Notes: generated from the letters alone by a model not told the origin. 64,000 bases of DNA from Caldilineaceae bacterium (GCA_020846635.1 JADLDO010000028.1:558001-622000); one strand, 5' to 3'; positions 25,657-34,726 are shown, counted from the first letter of the stretch. A program made the numbers and translations.

Positions 25657-27207
25657 TTAATCAATCCGCTCAAAAAGACCGGATACGCTCAGTTCACGAT
25701 AGCGCGCCTGGAAGTCAGGGTGGTTGAGCAAACGAGTTGCGCCGGTGAAAATTGTGACTACACTGCCGTCTGCGCCTCGGCTCAGAACCGGCGCTTGGAC
25801 GAATCTGGGGTTTTGTGCCAGCACATACGCCACATCCCATTTGCCAAAGCCATCACCTCGCCCAAACAGCCCGCCGGGGAATTGCGCCGGTAGATGGGCA
25901 ATGTGGCTGTCGGTCAGCCCCACCATGTCAATCACCCGCACCTCTAGGGGTAGGTTATAGGGCAGGTAGCCTGCATCGACCACGGCAATACTGTCGCCAG
26001 GCTGCCAGGTTTGTGTGGCGAGCAAGGCCACGGTTGGGGCGAACCCGGTTGCCGGTTGGCGCGCAAGGATGTTATCGACGAAAAGTGTCTCTGCCGACTG
26101 GAACAAGAAAAAGGCGATTTGGCCTGTGACCACAAGGGGCAGCAGCCAACGCCGGTTCCAGATCATGCTGAGGCGGATCAACCCTGCTTCGATTGCCAAA
26201 AAGATCAGGGGCAGCCCGTGGACTGCAAAGCGATTGAGCGGCATCCAGTCGCCACCCGAAACGACCATGAACAAGGCCAGCGCGGCACTGGCGCTTAACC
26301 AATATCGCTCGGCGATCCCCAGGCGGGTTTGGGCTAAGAGCAAACTTACCGGCAGAGCCACCCATGCAAAACCACCTACTGCGGTGAGGGAGCTATAGAG
26401 ATAGTAGAAGCCTTCGATCCAGGCGCGTGGATGGCCGCCCATTGACTTGGCATAGACCGTATTCGGCAGCAAGTAGCCATAGTAGGACCAACGCCAAAGA
26501 AAATAGAGGCCGACAATCGCAACAAGCAGGGCGGCGCGCAGCCAGTCACGCCTGGCGGGCCAACGGCGCTGCTGCCAAAGCATCCACAGCCGTAGCAACA
26601 CAGCAATTCCGGCAAACAGCAGCGCTTCGGGACGGGTGAGGGCCAGGAGCGCCAACCAGAAGCCCGACCAGGCCCCGCGCTCTGTCTCCTCCTCACGCAC
26701 AAAGACGTAGGCGCTGATCATCACCAGGCAGGTAACAAGGGGTGTTTCGAGCCCGCCCATGCTCCATACCGCAAAAGGGGCGGTTGCCGCCAACAAGAGC
26801 GAGGCAATCCCCAGCAAACCGGCATGAAGCGCAAAACGCCAGGTCACAAAGATCGTGATGATGCTGCAAGTCACGCCCAGAATTTTCGCAGCAGTTACCA
26901 AGTCCACATCAAACCAGGCAAAGGGGGCCAGGAGTACGATCCAGAGGAAATTGGAATAACCCTCGACTCGCTCACCGATGTTAAAGACGAGGCCATTGCC
27001 ATTGACCCACTGTTGGACAAAGCGAAAGGTGATATAGGCGTCGTCGATGATAAACGCGCGATAGAGCCAGCTATGGCCCACAAACAGGAGTGCTGCCGCC
27101 GTTAATGTGAGCCAGGTCACTCCCCGCACCTTCGTACGCTCTGCCCTTTGGGTTTCTGCTATGGCTACAGAGCCCACCGGCAAGATCGCTGTACGCATCT
27201 TTTCCAT
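25657..27207 (-). CDS. AftB-like GT-C membrane glycosyltransferase inside the molybdenum hydroxylase operon
   Basis: About 516 residues with 10-11 spans and a soluble C-terminal domain (about 385-516). The first outer loop has IIDDAYITFRFVQQW then GERVEGYSNFLW, the Asp-Asp and Glu-Gly-Tyr patterns typical of AftB/arabinofuranosyltransferase-like GT-C proteins. The likely role is transfer of a lipid-linked sugar to an envelope glycan. It sits between the FAD subunit gene (6 bases upstream) and the iron-sulfur/molybdopterin gene (13 bases downstream), an unexpected partner. Translation may begin at the first ATG or at a second ATG three codons later, which has GGAAAAG before it. Confidence 0.75.
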   Translation of the reverse strand: MEKMRTAILPVGSVAIAETQRAERTKVRGVTWLTLTAAALLFVGHSWLYRAFIIDDAYITFRFVQQWVNGNGLVFNIGERVEGYSNFLWIVLLAPFAWFDVDLVTAAKILGVTCSIITIFVTWRFALHAGLLGIASLLLAATAPFAVWSMGGLETPLVTCLVMISAYVFVREEETERGAWSGFWLALLALTRPEALLFAGIAVLLRLWMLWQQRRWPARRDWLRAALLVAIVGLYFLWRWSYYGYLLPNTVYAKSMGGHPRAWIEGFYYLYSSLTAVGGFAWVALPVSLLLAQTRLGIAERYWLSASAALALFMVVSGGDWMPLNRFAVHGLPLIFLAIEAGLIRLSMIWNRRWLLPLVVTGQIAFFLFQSAETLFVDNILARQPATGFAPTVALLATQTWQPGDSIAVVDAGYLPYNLPLEVRVIDMVGLTDSHIAHLPAQFPGGLFGRGDGFGKWDVAYVLAQNPRFVQAPVLSRGADGSVVTIFTGATRLLNHPDFQARYRELSVSGLFERID

Positions 27208-27213
27208 CGTGCT

Positions 27214-28173
27214 TTAGGCTTCCAGGCGAGCGCGGGCCAGTGCGCGTATGAGCACCCGGCGCATGAGCACTGCGATCATTTCGTGGCGATATTCCCGGCT
27301 GGCGCGATGCCTGCTCGTGCGTAGCTGCGCTTGCTGCTGTGCGGCGATGATCGCCTCTGTAAGCAGGTCATCACTAAAGGGTGCGCTCGTTAAGAGTGCT
27401 TCGGCGCTGGCGGCGCGAAAGGGAATCGGCCCCGCAGGGCCGATGGCGATGGTAGCGGCGCTGATACGATTGAGGCTTTCATCCAGCGTGACATTCGCGG
27501 CCAACCCCAACATGGGCAGAGCGATCCCCTGGGGGCGCATAATGCGGTCAAAGGCGCTGCCCTGGCGAGGTTGACGCTGGCGAAAACGAAACGCGCTTAA
27601 TAGTTGGTTGCCGCCCAAGTTGTTGCGACCCGGCCCGCTGAAGATCGAGAGCAGCGGCTGCCATGTAGAGGTAAGCGAGCCTTCGCTTGCAGGGCTGCCG
27701 TTGCCGCCGGAACCAGTGCCGCCAGTTAAGGTGCAGACTTGCACCTGGGCATCAAGCGCGAGCAGGCCGATGGTGCCATCGGCAGCGGGGAGGGCATGGG
27801 CGACGTTGCCGCCGATGGTGGCGACATTACGCACTTGTGGCCCGCCCACAACGCTGCAACTTTCCACCAATGCCGCGCCATGTTCTTGGATGATAGGGCT
27901 GCGCTCAATCTGGGTGTGGGTGACGGCTGCACCCAGGACAACCCACGCCGCATCCCCGTCTGCTCCTTCATCTGTCTCTGTGTGGATGGTTGCCAGGCCA
28001 TCGATCTGCGTCACATCCACCAGCGCGGTGACAGGGGCATGGGCTCCATTCTGCATGTCGATGATGAGGTCTGTGCCACCGGCGATCAGCTTGGCGTCGT
28101 CGCCATATTGGCGCAAAAGGCTCAAGGCATCGGTGACGGTAGTCGGGGTGTGGTAGTGCTGCCAATATGTCAT
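27214..28173 (-). CDS. Molybdenum hydroxylase FAD-binding subunit (CoxM/XdhB-like)
   Basis: A 319-residue medium subunit. The FAD-binding motif KLIAGGTDLIIDMQNG is near residue 30 and the second motif ATIGGNVAHALPAADG near 117; the C-terminal CO-dehydrogenase flavoprotein domain starts near 215. It passes electrons from the 2Fe-2S domains of the 22614-25643 partner to NAD or quinone. A Gly/Ser-rich insert (TGGTGSGGNGSP) interrupts the middle. First gene of a four-gene minus-strand run ending in crcB. Confidence 0.88.
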   Translation of the reverse strand: MTYWQHYHTPTTVTDALSLLRQYGDDAKLIAGGTDLIIDMQNGAHAPVTALVDVTQIDGLATIHTETDEGADGDAAWVVLGAAVTHTQIERSPIIQEHGAALVESCSVVGGPQVRNVATIGGNVAHALPAADGTIGLLALDAQVQVCTLTGGTGSGGNGSPASEGSLTSTWQPLLSIFSGPGRNNLGGNQLLSAFRFRQRQPRQGSAFDRIMRPQGIALPMLGLAANVTLDESLNRISAATIAIGPAGPIPFRAASAEALLTSAPFSDDLLTEAIIAAQQQAQLRTSRHRASREYRHEMIAVLMRRVLIRALARARLEA

Positions 28174-28235
28174 AGTGCCTGCTCTGATTTGCTCCGTTTT
28201 CGTCCGTTATGCTCGAACGTACACCTTATTATACC

Positions 28236-28264
28236 AGTATATTTCAATTTTTCTCCACGCAAAA
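28236..28264 (-). promoter_or_regulatory. Promoter of the molybdenum hydroxylase operon
   Basis: On the minus strand TTTTGC (28259-28264) and TATACT (28236-28241) are 17 bases apart; a TATAAT at 28228-28233 is an alternative -10. It faces away from kup. Confidence 0.5.
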
Positions 28265-28265
28265 T

Positions 28266-28314
28266 CTTGACCTTTTCTTGACCCCCCTTGCTCTCTCCTT
28301 GACACTATCTTGAT
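28266..28314 (+). promoter_or_regulatory. Five helically phased CTTGAC-type direct repeats upstream of kup
   Basis: CTTGAC 28266, CTTGAC 28277, CTTGCT 28287, CTTGAC 28298 and CTTGAT 28309 start 11, 10, 11 and 11 bases apart, so all face one side of the helix. Such arrays are typical of OmpR/PhoB-type response regulators. They lie between the divergent promoters of the molybdenum hydroxylase operon and kup. Confidence 0.65.
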
Positions 28315-28374
28315 GACATTCGTGCCATTCTATAGGAATGTGTTGCAATCCAGTGTTGGCCGCTGGATGCGGAT

Positions 28375-28441
28375 GGAGGCAAATGCCGGTTCCGGCACTC
28401 CTGCAACGCAATGAAAATCACCCGAAGATAGGACGCAGGAG
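28375..28441 (+). promoter_or_regulatory. kup leader with mutually exclusive hairpins hiding the Shine-Dalgarno
   Basis: CTCC at 28398-28401 can pair either upstream with GGAG 28375-28378, stacked on the perfect TGCCGG/CCGGCA hairpin at 28384-28397, or, as CTCCTGC 28398-28404, downstream with GCAGGAG 28435-28441, which is the ribosome-binding site of kup. This is the layout of a translational switch. I do not match it to a known riboswitch class. Confidence 0.5.
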
Positions 28442-28447
28442 AGACTT

Positions 28448-30361
28448 ATGGTTACACACTCTGTTGCCCATGGGGCAACTTCAGGACATAGCAGGCATCA
28501 CCGCTCATTAGCGCTTCTTGCCCTGGGGGCCCTGGGCGTTGTCTATGGAGATATTGGCACAAGCCCTTTATACGCATTTCGCGAATCGTTTCATCAGACC
28601 TATGGCATTGCACCCAGGCCGGAAAATGTGCTGGGTATTCTCTCCTTGATCTTCTGGGCGCTGATTACCATTATCTCCGTCAAGTATCTAGTCTTTGTGC
28701 TGCGCGCCGACAACCAGGGGGAGGGGGGCATCTTAGCGCTGACAGCGTTGGTGATGCCCAAAGGCGGGCCGCGGGCCTTTAGTCGCAAGGGAATTCTGAT
28801 CCTGCTCGGTCTCTTTGGGACGAGCCTGCTCTATGGCGACGGCATTATCACCCCTGCAATTTCCGTCTTGTCGGCAGTGGAGGGGCTGGAAGTCGCCACA
28901 CCTTTCTTCCAGCCGTATATCGTTCCCATTACATTGGCGATTCTGGTGGCGCTCTTTCTCTTTCAGAGCCGTGGCACAGCGGGCATTGCCAAAGTCTTTG
29001 GCCCGATTACGCTGCTTTGGTTTTTGACACTGGCGACACTCGGACTCTATTGGGTGATCCGACACCCGACTGTGCTGGTCGCAGTCGATCCGCGCTATGG
29101 GGCGCAGTTTTTTGCCCACAATGGTTGGCTGGGCTTTCTGGTATTGGGCTCCATCTTCCTGGTAGTAACGGGAGGTGAGGCGCTTTATGCGGATATGGGG
29201 CATTTCGGCAAAGCGCCCATTCGCGCCGCGTGGTTTGTTGTTGCTCTGCCGAGCCTGCTGCTCAATTACTTCGGACAAGGCGCGCTGCTCTTAATCTATC
29301 CTGACGCCGTGGAGAATCCTTTTTACGAAATGGCTCCAGAGTGGGCACTCTACCCCGTGGTGATCATTGCGACGCTGGCGACCATTATTGCCTCGCAAGC
29401 CTTGATCACGGGCGCATTTTCGCTCACCATGCAGGCCATCCAATTGAGCTATCTTCCCCGCCTGGCCGTTCAACACACCTCCTCCGAGGAGCGCGGCCAG
29501 ATCTATATCCCGGCGATCAATTGGTTGTTGATGATCTCCTGTATTGCTCTGGTCTTGGCCTTTCAGTCGTCGAGCAACCTGGCGGCTGCCTATGGGGTCG
29601 CGGTGACGACGACGATGGTGGTGACAACGCTTTTGCTCTTTGTGGTGCAGCGCGAGTTGTGGAAATGGCCGCTGCCCATCGCCTTGATCTTCACCGGCTT
29701 TTTCCTGACGATTGATCTCTCCTTTTGGGCCGCGAATTTGGTCAAGATTCCCGCAGGGGGTTGGTTCCCGCTGATGATTGGAATTCTCGGCTTTACGCTG
29801 ATGACGACCTGGAAGCGTGGGCGCGAGCTATTGGCCCAGCGCCTACAGGAGACAACGATCACGCTGGCCGAGTTGAAGCAGCGCTTGCACAACCAGGAAT
29901 TGGCGAGCGTTCCGGGTACGGCAGTCTATATGTCCAGCAATCCCGAAATGATTCCGCCTGTCTTGCTGCACAACATCGAGCACAACAAGGCTCTGCACGA
30001 TACCGTCATTTTCCTGTCGGTCATCGTCGAAGACATTCCGCGCGTGCCATCCACCGAACGGATTGAGGTACATAATCTGGGAGAGGGCTTTTATCGTATC
30101 AACTTGTATTATGGATTCATGGATCGGATTCACATTCCACGCGCGTTGACACTGGCGCGCACAGAAGGGCTGGCGATTGACGCGTCGAAGATCACCTTCT
30201 TCCTGGGCCGTGAGCATCTGTTAGCAACCGAGCGACCGGGGATGGCGCTTTGGCGTGAACGGCTGTTTGCGTTTCTGAGCAGCAACTCGCGTCCTGCCAC
30301 CGATCTTTTCCGCTTGCCTGCCGACCGCGTGGTCGAGTTGGGCGCGCAAATCGAGCTGTAG
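28448..30361 (+). CDS. kup: KUP/Trk-type potassium uptake permease
   Basis: A 637-residue KUP/HAK potassium-proton symporter. Residues 20-460 hold about 12 spans; the family signature GVVYGDIGTSPLYAFRES is near residue 32 and LLYGDGIITPAISVLSAVEG near 125. The C-terminal 170 residues form the cytosolic domain. Length and motifs are full. GCAGGAG precedes the ATG but can be masked by the leader hairpin. A strong terminator follows at 30407. Confidence 0.95.
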   Translation: MVTHSVAHGATSGHSRHHRSLALLALGALGVVYGDIGTSPLYAFRESFHQTYGIAPRPENVLGILSLIFWALITIISVKYLVFVLRADNQGEGGILALTALVMPKGGPRAFSRKGILILLGLFGTSLLYGDGIITPAISVLSAVEGLEVATPFFQPYIVPITLAILVALFLFQSRGTAGIAKVFGPITLLWFLTLATLGLYWVIRHPTVLVAVDPRYGAQFFAHNGWLGFLVLGSIFLVVTGGEALYADMGHFGKAPIRAAWFVVALPSLLLNYFGQGALLLIYPDAVENPFYEMAPEWALYPVVIIATLATIIASQALITGAFSLTMQAIQLSYLPRLAVQHTSSEERGQIYIPAINWLLMISCIALVLAFQSSSNLAAAYGVAVTTTMVVTTLLLFVVQRELWKWPLPIALIFTGFFLTIDLSFWAANLVKIPAGGWFPLMIGILGFTLMTTWKRGRELLAQRLQETTITLAELKQRLHNQELASVPGTAVYMSSNPEMIPPVLLHNIEHNKALHDTVIFLSVIVEDIPRVPSTERIEVHNLGEGFYRINLYYGFMDRIHIPRALTLARTEGLAIDASKITFFLGREHLLATERPGMALWRERLFAFLSSNSRPATDLFRLPADRVVELGAQIEL

Positions 30362-30406
30362 AGACTCTGGTTCGTCACTCGGAGCAGAGCAAAGAGTCCC
30401 CTTATG

Positions 30407-30439
30407 GAGACGCCGGCAAAAATCCGGCGTCTCTTTTTT
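30407..30439 (+). terminator. Intrinsic terminator of kup
   Basis: Perfect 10-bp stem GAGACGCCGG/CCGGCGTCTC with a 7-base loop, followed by six T. Confidence 0.95.
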
Positions 30440-30539
30440 CTCGTCCAATCGTCATGACCCTTAAGTAGCCCAGACAACTGAATAAGCCATCAATACCGGC
30501 CAACCAACCACACGTTCAATCATACAATCGGGCGCTGTG

Positions 30540-30602
30540 TGTGGGATAACTTGCAGGTGAATGTGGGATATTGGGACGTGGCGGCGTCTTTCATGTGGGA
30601 TA
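30540..30602 (+). repeat. Three phased TGTGGGATA direct repeats
   Basis: TGTGGGATA at 30540, 30562 and 30594 (spacings 22 and 32, near two and three helical turns) lie in the 330-base gap before the GT4 pair; the rest of 30440-30772 shows no gene. They may be regulator sites for that operon. Confidence 0.45.
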
Positions 30603-30772
30603 TCACCGTAAGGTCTCCCGCAGAATGTCACTCAAACATCTGTTCGTGCTTTCCAAGCCAGTACCTCTGGAGATGTGGGTTTGTTGCGGTTCCCAACAAA
30701 GGGATTTGCCCCAAGTTTCCCCCCTTTCGGTCGCAGTATGCGCGGCTTTTGGGGTAGGCTAGGGTAAAATGG

Positions 30773-31927
30773 GTGGCTATGCATGTTGTCATGGTCAGTA
30801 AGGCACTGGTCGTCGGTGCCTATCAGCGCAAAGCCGAAGAGATCGCGCGCCGAGGGGTAAAGCTGACGGTGCTGGTTCCGCCAAGTTGGCGTGACCGGCG
30901 TGGTCGCCAAGTGGTGACCGCGCAGCACACCGAAGGCTATACTCTCCGCACGATTCCGCTTTGGCTCAACGGCAATTTTCATCTTCATTGCTATCCCACA
31001 CTGGCGCGTGAACTCGCCCATCTGCAACCGGATCTGCTGCATATGGACGAGGAACCCTATAACCTGGCGACCTACTTGGCGCTGGGCGCGGCGCGACGGT
31101 TGGGGATACCGGCTCTCTTTTTCACTTGGCAAAACCTGATGCGGAACTATCCGCCTCCCTTTGCCTGGTGGGAAAGGGCCAACTATCGCAGCGCGGGCCA
31201 TGCGCTGGCAGGCAACCAGGACGCGGCTGCGGTGCTGCGTAGCAAGGGCTATCAAGGCCCGCTGACAGTCGTTCCCCAGTTTGGGGTAGATCCGGCCATC
31301 TTTACACCGGCAAGTGCCTCTCATCTGGTCGATGCCCCTCTCCGTATCGGCTATGCTGGAGGGCTGCTCCCCGAAAAAGGGCTTGATCTGCTGCTGCGAG
31401 CCTGTGCAGCCCTGCAGGGCGCGTGGCAATTGACGTTGGTGGGAGAAGGCGAGAGCCGCACCGATTTGGTGGCACTGGCTGCCGAGTTGGGGATTGCGGA
31501 TCGAGTGCGATTCGATGTACGGCTGGAGAGCCATGCCATGCCCGCCTTCTATCGGAATCTGGATGCCTTTGTGCTGCCCAGCCGCACGCTCCCCACCTGG
31601 AAGGAGCAGTTTGGCAGGGTGCTCATTGAGGCGATGTCCTGCGCGGTGCCCGTGGTGGGCAGCATGTCCGGCGAAATTCCCAATGTTTTGGGAGGCGCTG
31701 GTTTGCTCTTTGCCGAGGGCGATGTAGATGCATTGGCGGGTCATCTGCAACGGCTGCTGGCTGATCCAACTATGCGTGCGACAGTGGGTCAGGCGGGTAG
31801 GGCGCGTGTCTTGGCCCATTACACGATGCAGCAGGTTGCGGCACAGACGGTTGATGTCTATCACGCGCTGCTTGGCACAGAGCCCGGTCGTTCATCATCC
31901 GGCAGTTTTTTGTGGGGTGGGGCGTGA
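30773..31927 (+). CDS. Family 4 glycosyltransferase
   Basis: A 384-residue GT-B enzyme. The N-terminal GT4-type domain includes a DLLHMDEEPYNLA strand; the C-terminal glycosyltransferase group 1 domain has IGYAGGLLPEKGLDLLL near residue 185 and the donor-site loop with E...GRVLIEAMSCAVPVVGS near 280. It builds an oligosaccharide or capsule unit from a nucleotide sugar on the cytosolic side. GTG 30773 is used; ATG 30779 is equally possible and neither has a strong ribosome site. It overlaps the next GT4 gene by four bases. Confidence 0.88.
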   Translation: MAMHVVMVSKALVVGAYQRKAEEIARRGVKLTVLVPPSWRDRRGRQVVTAQHTEGYTLRTIPLWLNGNFHLHCYPTLARELAHLQPDLLHMDEEPYNLATYLALGAARRLGIPALFFTWQNLMRNYPPPFAWWERANYRSAGHALAGNQDAAAVLRSKGYQGPLTVVPQFGVDPAIFTPASASHLVDAPLRIGYAGGLLPEKGLDLLLRACAALQGAWQLTLVGEGESRTDLVALAAELGIADRVRFDVRLESHAMPAFYRNLDAFVLPSRTLPTWKEQFGRVLIEAMSCAVPVVGSMSGEIPNVLGGAGLLFAEGDVDALAGHLQRLLADPTMRATVGQAGRARVLAHYTMQQVAAQTVDVYHALLGTEPGRSSSGSFLWGGA

Positions 31928-33105
31928 AGTTGGCGGCAGAGCGGCGCGCTGGCGTGCATGTGGCGATCAATGCCCATCTCCTGAGCAGCGCAGCGAGCTA
32001 TCGCAGTGCCGGTGTCAGCAACTACAGCCGCCACCTTCTGGCTGCGCTGGGGCAGTTGGTTGTTGATGGGGCAATCCCCCATCGTTTCACGGCGTTTCTC
32101 CATGCTGGTGATTTCGCACCGCCGGGAGTTGAATTGCGGCAAGGTTCGCCATACCTGGAGCGACCGCTGGTTCGTATCGCCTGGGAACAGGGCATTTTGC
32201 CCATTGAACTAAAACATATTCAAGCAGATGTGATGCATGGGCTTGTCAATGTGTTGCCCCTGGCAACGCACCGGCCCGGTGTTGTGACAGTGCATGACCT
32301 TAGCTTTCTTCGTTTGCCGGAACTCTTTCCACCCTATAAGCGTGCCTACCTAACTGCGCTCTGTCGCGCCAGTGTGGCACGCGCTCGCCAGATTGTGGCA
32401 GTCAGCCGCCAGACAGCCGATGACTTGTCCCTGGCGTGGGGCGTGGACGAGGGGCGCGTGTTGGTTGCGCCGAATGGTGTCGCTGCGCGTTTTTCACCCG
32501 GCACGCCGGTACAATCCGCAGCTTTCCGTCAAGCGCAGGCTTTGCCCGAACGCTATTGGCTCTATTTGGGGACATTAGAGCCGCGCAAAAATCTCTCTCT
32601 GCTGCTATCGGCCTTTGCCCGCTGGCGGCAGCAGGCCTCTCCAGCCGACCAGGGAGTGCATCTGGTCTTGGCGGGGGGCAAGGGGTGGTATTACGAAACC
32701 ATCTTTGCCCAGGTAGAAGCATTGGGATTGGCCGAGGTTGTGCATTTCCCTGGCTATGTCCCCGATGATCTGCTGCCTGCCTGGTATCAGGCGGCTGAAC
32801 TCTTTCTCTATCCCAGCCGCTATGAAGGCTTTGGCCTGCCTGTGGTTGAAGCGATGGCCTGTGGCACGCCGGTCATCTGTAGTGACGCCCCTGGTGTGCG
32901 CGAAGTAGCGGGTGATGCCGCCATCCTGGTTGCTCCCGACGATGTCGATGCGTGGGTCGCAGCGTTGGCGATGGCCGCGACGCAACCGGCGCTTCGTGCC
33001 GAGTTGGGTCATGCAGGGGTGGCGCGTGCCCGGCAATTTACGTGGGAGACCGCAGCCGCGGTCACCATAGAAGCGTATGAGCGCGCAGCGTATAGGCCGA
33101 ATTAA
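31924..33105 (+). CDS. Family 4 glycosyltransferase (mannosyltransferase-like)
   Basis: About 393 residues. N-terminal part: NAHLLSSAASYRSAGVSNYSRHLL, a donor-acceptor loop often seen in GT4 mannosyl/rhamnosyltransferases. C-terminal domain: YLGTLEPRKNLSLLLSAF near 215 and YPSRYEGFGLPVVEAMACGTPVI near 297, with the EX7E motif. It starts at a GTG that overlaps the stop of the previous GT4 gene (GTGA), showing translational coupling. A long perfect hairpin terminator lies 45 bases after the stop. Confidence 0.9.
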   Translation: MKLAAERRAGVHVAINAHLLSSAASYRSAGVSNYSRHLLAALGQLVVDGAIPHRFTAFLHAGDFAPPGVELRQGSPYLERPLVRIAWEQGILPIELKHIQADVMHGLVNVLPLATHRPGVVTVHDLSFLRLPELFPPYKRAYLTALCRASVARARQIVAVSRQTADDLSLAWGVDEGRVLVAPNGVAARFSPGTPVQSAAFRQAQALPERYWLYLGTLEPRKNLSLLLSAFARWRQQASPADQGVHLVLAGGKGWYYETIFAQVEALGLAEVVHFPGYVPDDLLPAWYQAAELFLYPSRYEGFGLPVVEAMACGTPVICSDAPGVREVAGDAAILVAPDDVDAWVAALAMAATQPALRAELGHAGVARARQFTWETAAAVTIEAYERAAYRPN

Positions 33106-33149
33106 GCATAGGCCGAACTAAATCGGGAGACTGTCCGCAAAAACAGGTG

Positions 33150-33188
33150 CAAAACGAGTTTGTTGGGCTGCCCAACAAACTCGTTTTG
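33150..33188. terminator. 18-bp perfect hairpin terminator of the GT4 pair
   Basis: CAAAACGAGTTTGTTGGG and its exact complement flank a three-base loop; AAAAC/GTTTT at the base gives T runs on both strands. The following 33189-33458 holds no gene that I can see. Confidence 0.85.
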
Positions 33189-33458
33189 TGTGTAAATGCC
33201 GGCTCTCACCAGGGTAAAGCTGCTTATGGGTGGATTTCGGTCTATTGTAGAGCTAATTCAAATTGCTATCAATGATATTTCGCTGCGAAGCGTTCAATGA
33301 GTCCGTCGGAATGACATAGCTCTTTATGGGGTAGGTAGCAAATTGTAGGTAGTGGGCACTTGACTATTTTGTAACTGTTTACTCTGGGAGAGCTACATGT
33401 AATGGTGATTGTTGTAGTGGGCAACAAAGGCGCGTTGGCGTGTATAGCGGCTTGAAAA

Positions 33459-33491
33459 ACTCTCCCGGAAGCTTGAAACTTCCGGGAGAGT
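33459..33491 (-). terminator. Terminator of the minus-strand lipoprotein gene
   Basis: Perfect 13-bp stem ACTCTCCCGGAAG/CTTCCGGGAGAGT around CTTGAAA; on the minus strand it is followed by TTTT (shared with the stem edge). It belongs to the recurring CCCGGAAGCTT hairpin family. Confidence 0.75.
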
Positions 33492-33514
33492 GTGGATTTC
33501 GGGAAAGCTGTAGA

Positions 33515-34381
33515 TTACTGGATCATGCGGGCGTAGATAGCTTTGGCCCAGGTGGTAATTTCTTCGGGGCTGACCGGCTCGCTGCCCTGGACATCGAGGT
33601 AGCCGGCATCGCCTTCGACGCGCGCCCCGGTTGCCACCCATTGATAGAGCGTCGCAAGTTCGGAATCGGTCAGCCAGCCCGCGGCAATCTGTGTTGATGG
33701 CCCGTTACCGTCGCAGGGGATGAGGTTGGCATAGGCATAGCCATAAGCCAGGACAACCAGGTGGCTGCATTGCCCGGAATGTTCGGCGGTATCTGTCACC
33801 TTCCACGCCAGGATTGTGCGTGCCGAGGCGCTGGTCTGCCCTGTATTGAGTTCCATCGCGGTAAAGCTCGCCCAAGTCGCCAACGCTTGCGCCCATAGAT
33901 CGCCTTCGGCGCTGCCTTGCCCCCCGAATGTGATCTTGCCCGCGGGGGTTTCGGCGTCAATCATGCCGAAATGTTCCTGAATCGCTGCCCATTCGCCGGT
34001 TTGTGCATCCAGTGTCGTCGTGTTGGTGGGTGCATCGCCACAGAGCGTCACTGCTGCCTCACCGTTGGCCTGAATTGTGAGGGTATGGCACGCCCCATCG
34101 ATCTCGCCCTCCCACGTTAGTAGTGCCTGAACGCTGGAAGACTCTACTTCTGAGGTCACGCTTTCAGTAGCGGTTACTTCCTCAGTTGTCGTCACTTCGG
34201 TCGAGGTGACTTCAGTCGTCGTTGCTGCGGTTGCTTCAACCTCAACTTCTTCGGTTGGCTCTTGGGTCGCTTCTGCCGTTGGCGCGGCGGGTTGCGTAGA
34301 CGTGGCGGGCGCAACAACGGGCGCACAGGCTGCGATAAGCAGCGACAGGAGTAACAATAGAGTGGTTAAGTGGCGATACAT
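33515..34381 (-). CDS. Secreted lipoprotein of unknown function
   Basis: A 288-residue predicted lipoprotein: signal LTTLLLLLSLLIAACAP with the lipobox Cys about residue 19. Residues about 22-85 are a Thr/Glu/Val/Ala linker, then a soluble domain with two Cys pairs (GACHTLTIQ, VTLCGDAP, GQCSHLVVLAYGYA, LIPCDGNG) that suggest disulfides outside the cell. The domain is not recognised. Monocistronic, transcribed away from the sugar transferase gene. Confidence 0.7.
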   Translation of the reverse strand: MYRHLTTLLLLLSLLIAACAPVVAPATSTQPAAPTAEATQEPTEEVEVEATAATTTEVTSTEVTTTEEVTATESVTSEVESSSVQALLTWEGEIDGACHTLTIQANGEAAVTLCGDAPTNTTTLDAQTGEWAAIQEHFGMIDAETPAGKITFGGQGSAEGDLWAQALATWASFTAMELNTGQTSASARTILAWKVTDTAEHSGQCSHLVVLAYGYAYANLIPCDGNGPSTQIAAGWLTDSELATLYQWVATGARVEGDAGYLDVQGSEPVSPEEITTWAKAIYARMIQ

Positions 34382-34726
34382 GATAGATTCATTATCCTCC
34401 GCTAAGGTTGTGCTTTATCTTTGATACCGAATCTGCTGCTGAATGTACAGTAGGTATGACTACAGAATACGTCAAGATGTTCCGCATGCTGGAATCACGC
34501 GGCGAGGCTCTGGCGAGAGGCTCATGATCACTGGAAAAGATCGGGGATGGGCTGAACACTTGCTTAATCTTACGCTGGTTTGTGGAGCAGATGCCATCTA
34601 TCGGTATAGAGAAGCAAGGTAGAATCCGTGGGGTAGCCGTACAGCGTTTTATAGGAACCTGTGTTAGACTAGCATGACGATTCCAGAGGATTTGAACTGG
34701 AAACTTTGATACTTAGGCACGTGTTC
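34382..34726. other. Intergenic region between divergent genes, no gene seen
   Basis: This gap should carry the promoters of the lipoprotein (minus) and the sugar transferase (plus). I find only weak candidates, for example TAGACT at 34665-34670, and no small gene or clear repeat. Confidence 0.4.

Noticed and set aside
30632-31864. 410-codon minus-strand open frame
   Set aside because: Covers the GT4 gene at 30773-31927 in antisense; Arg/Gln/His-rich without recognisable fold.
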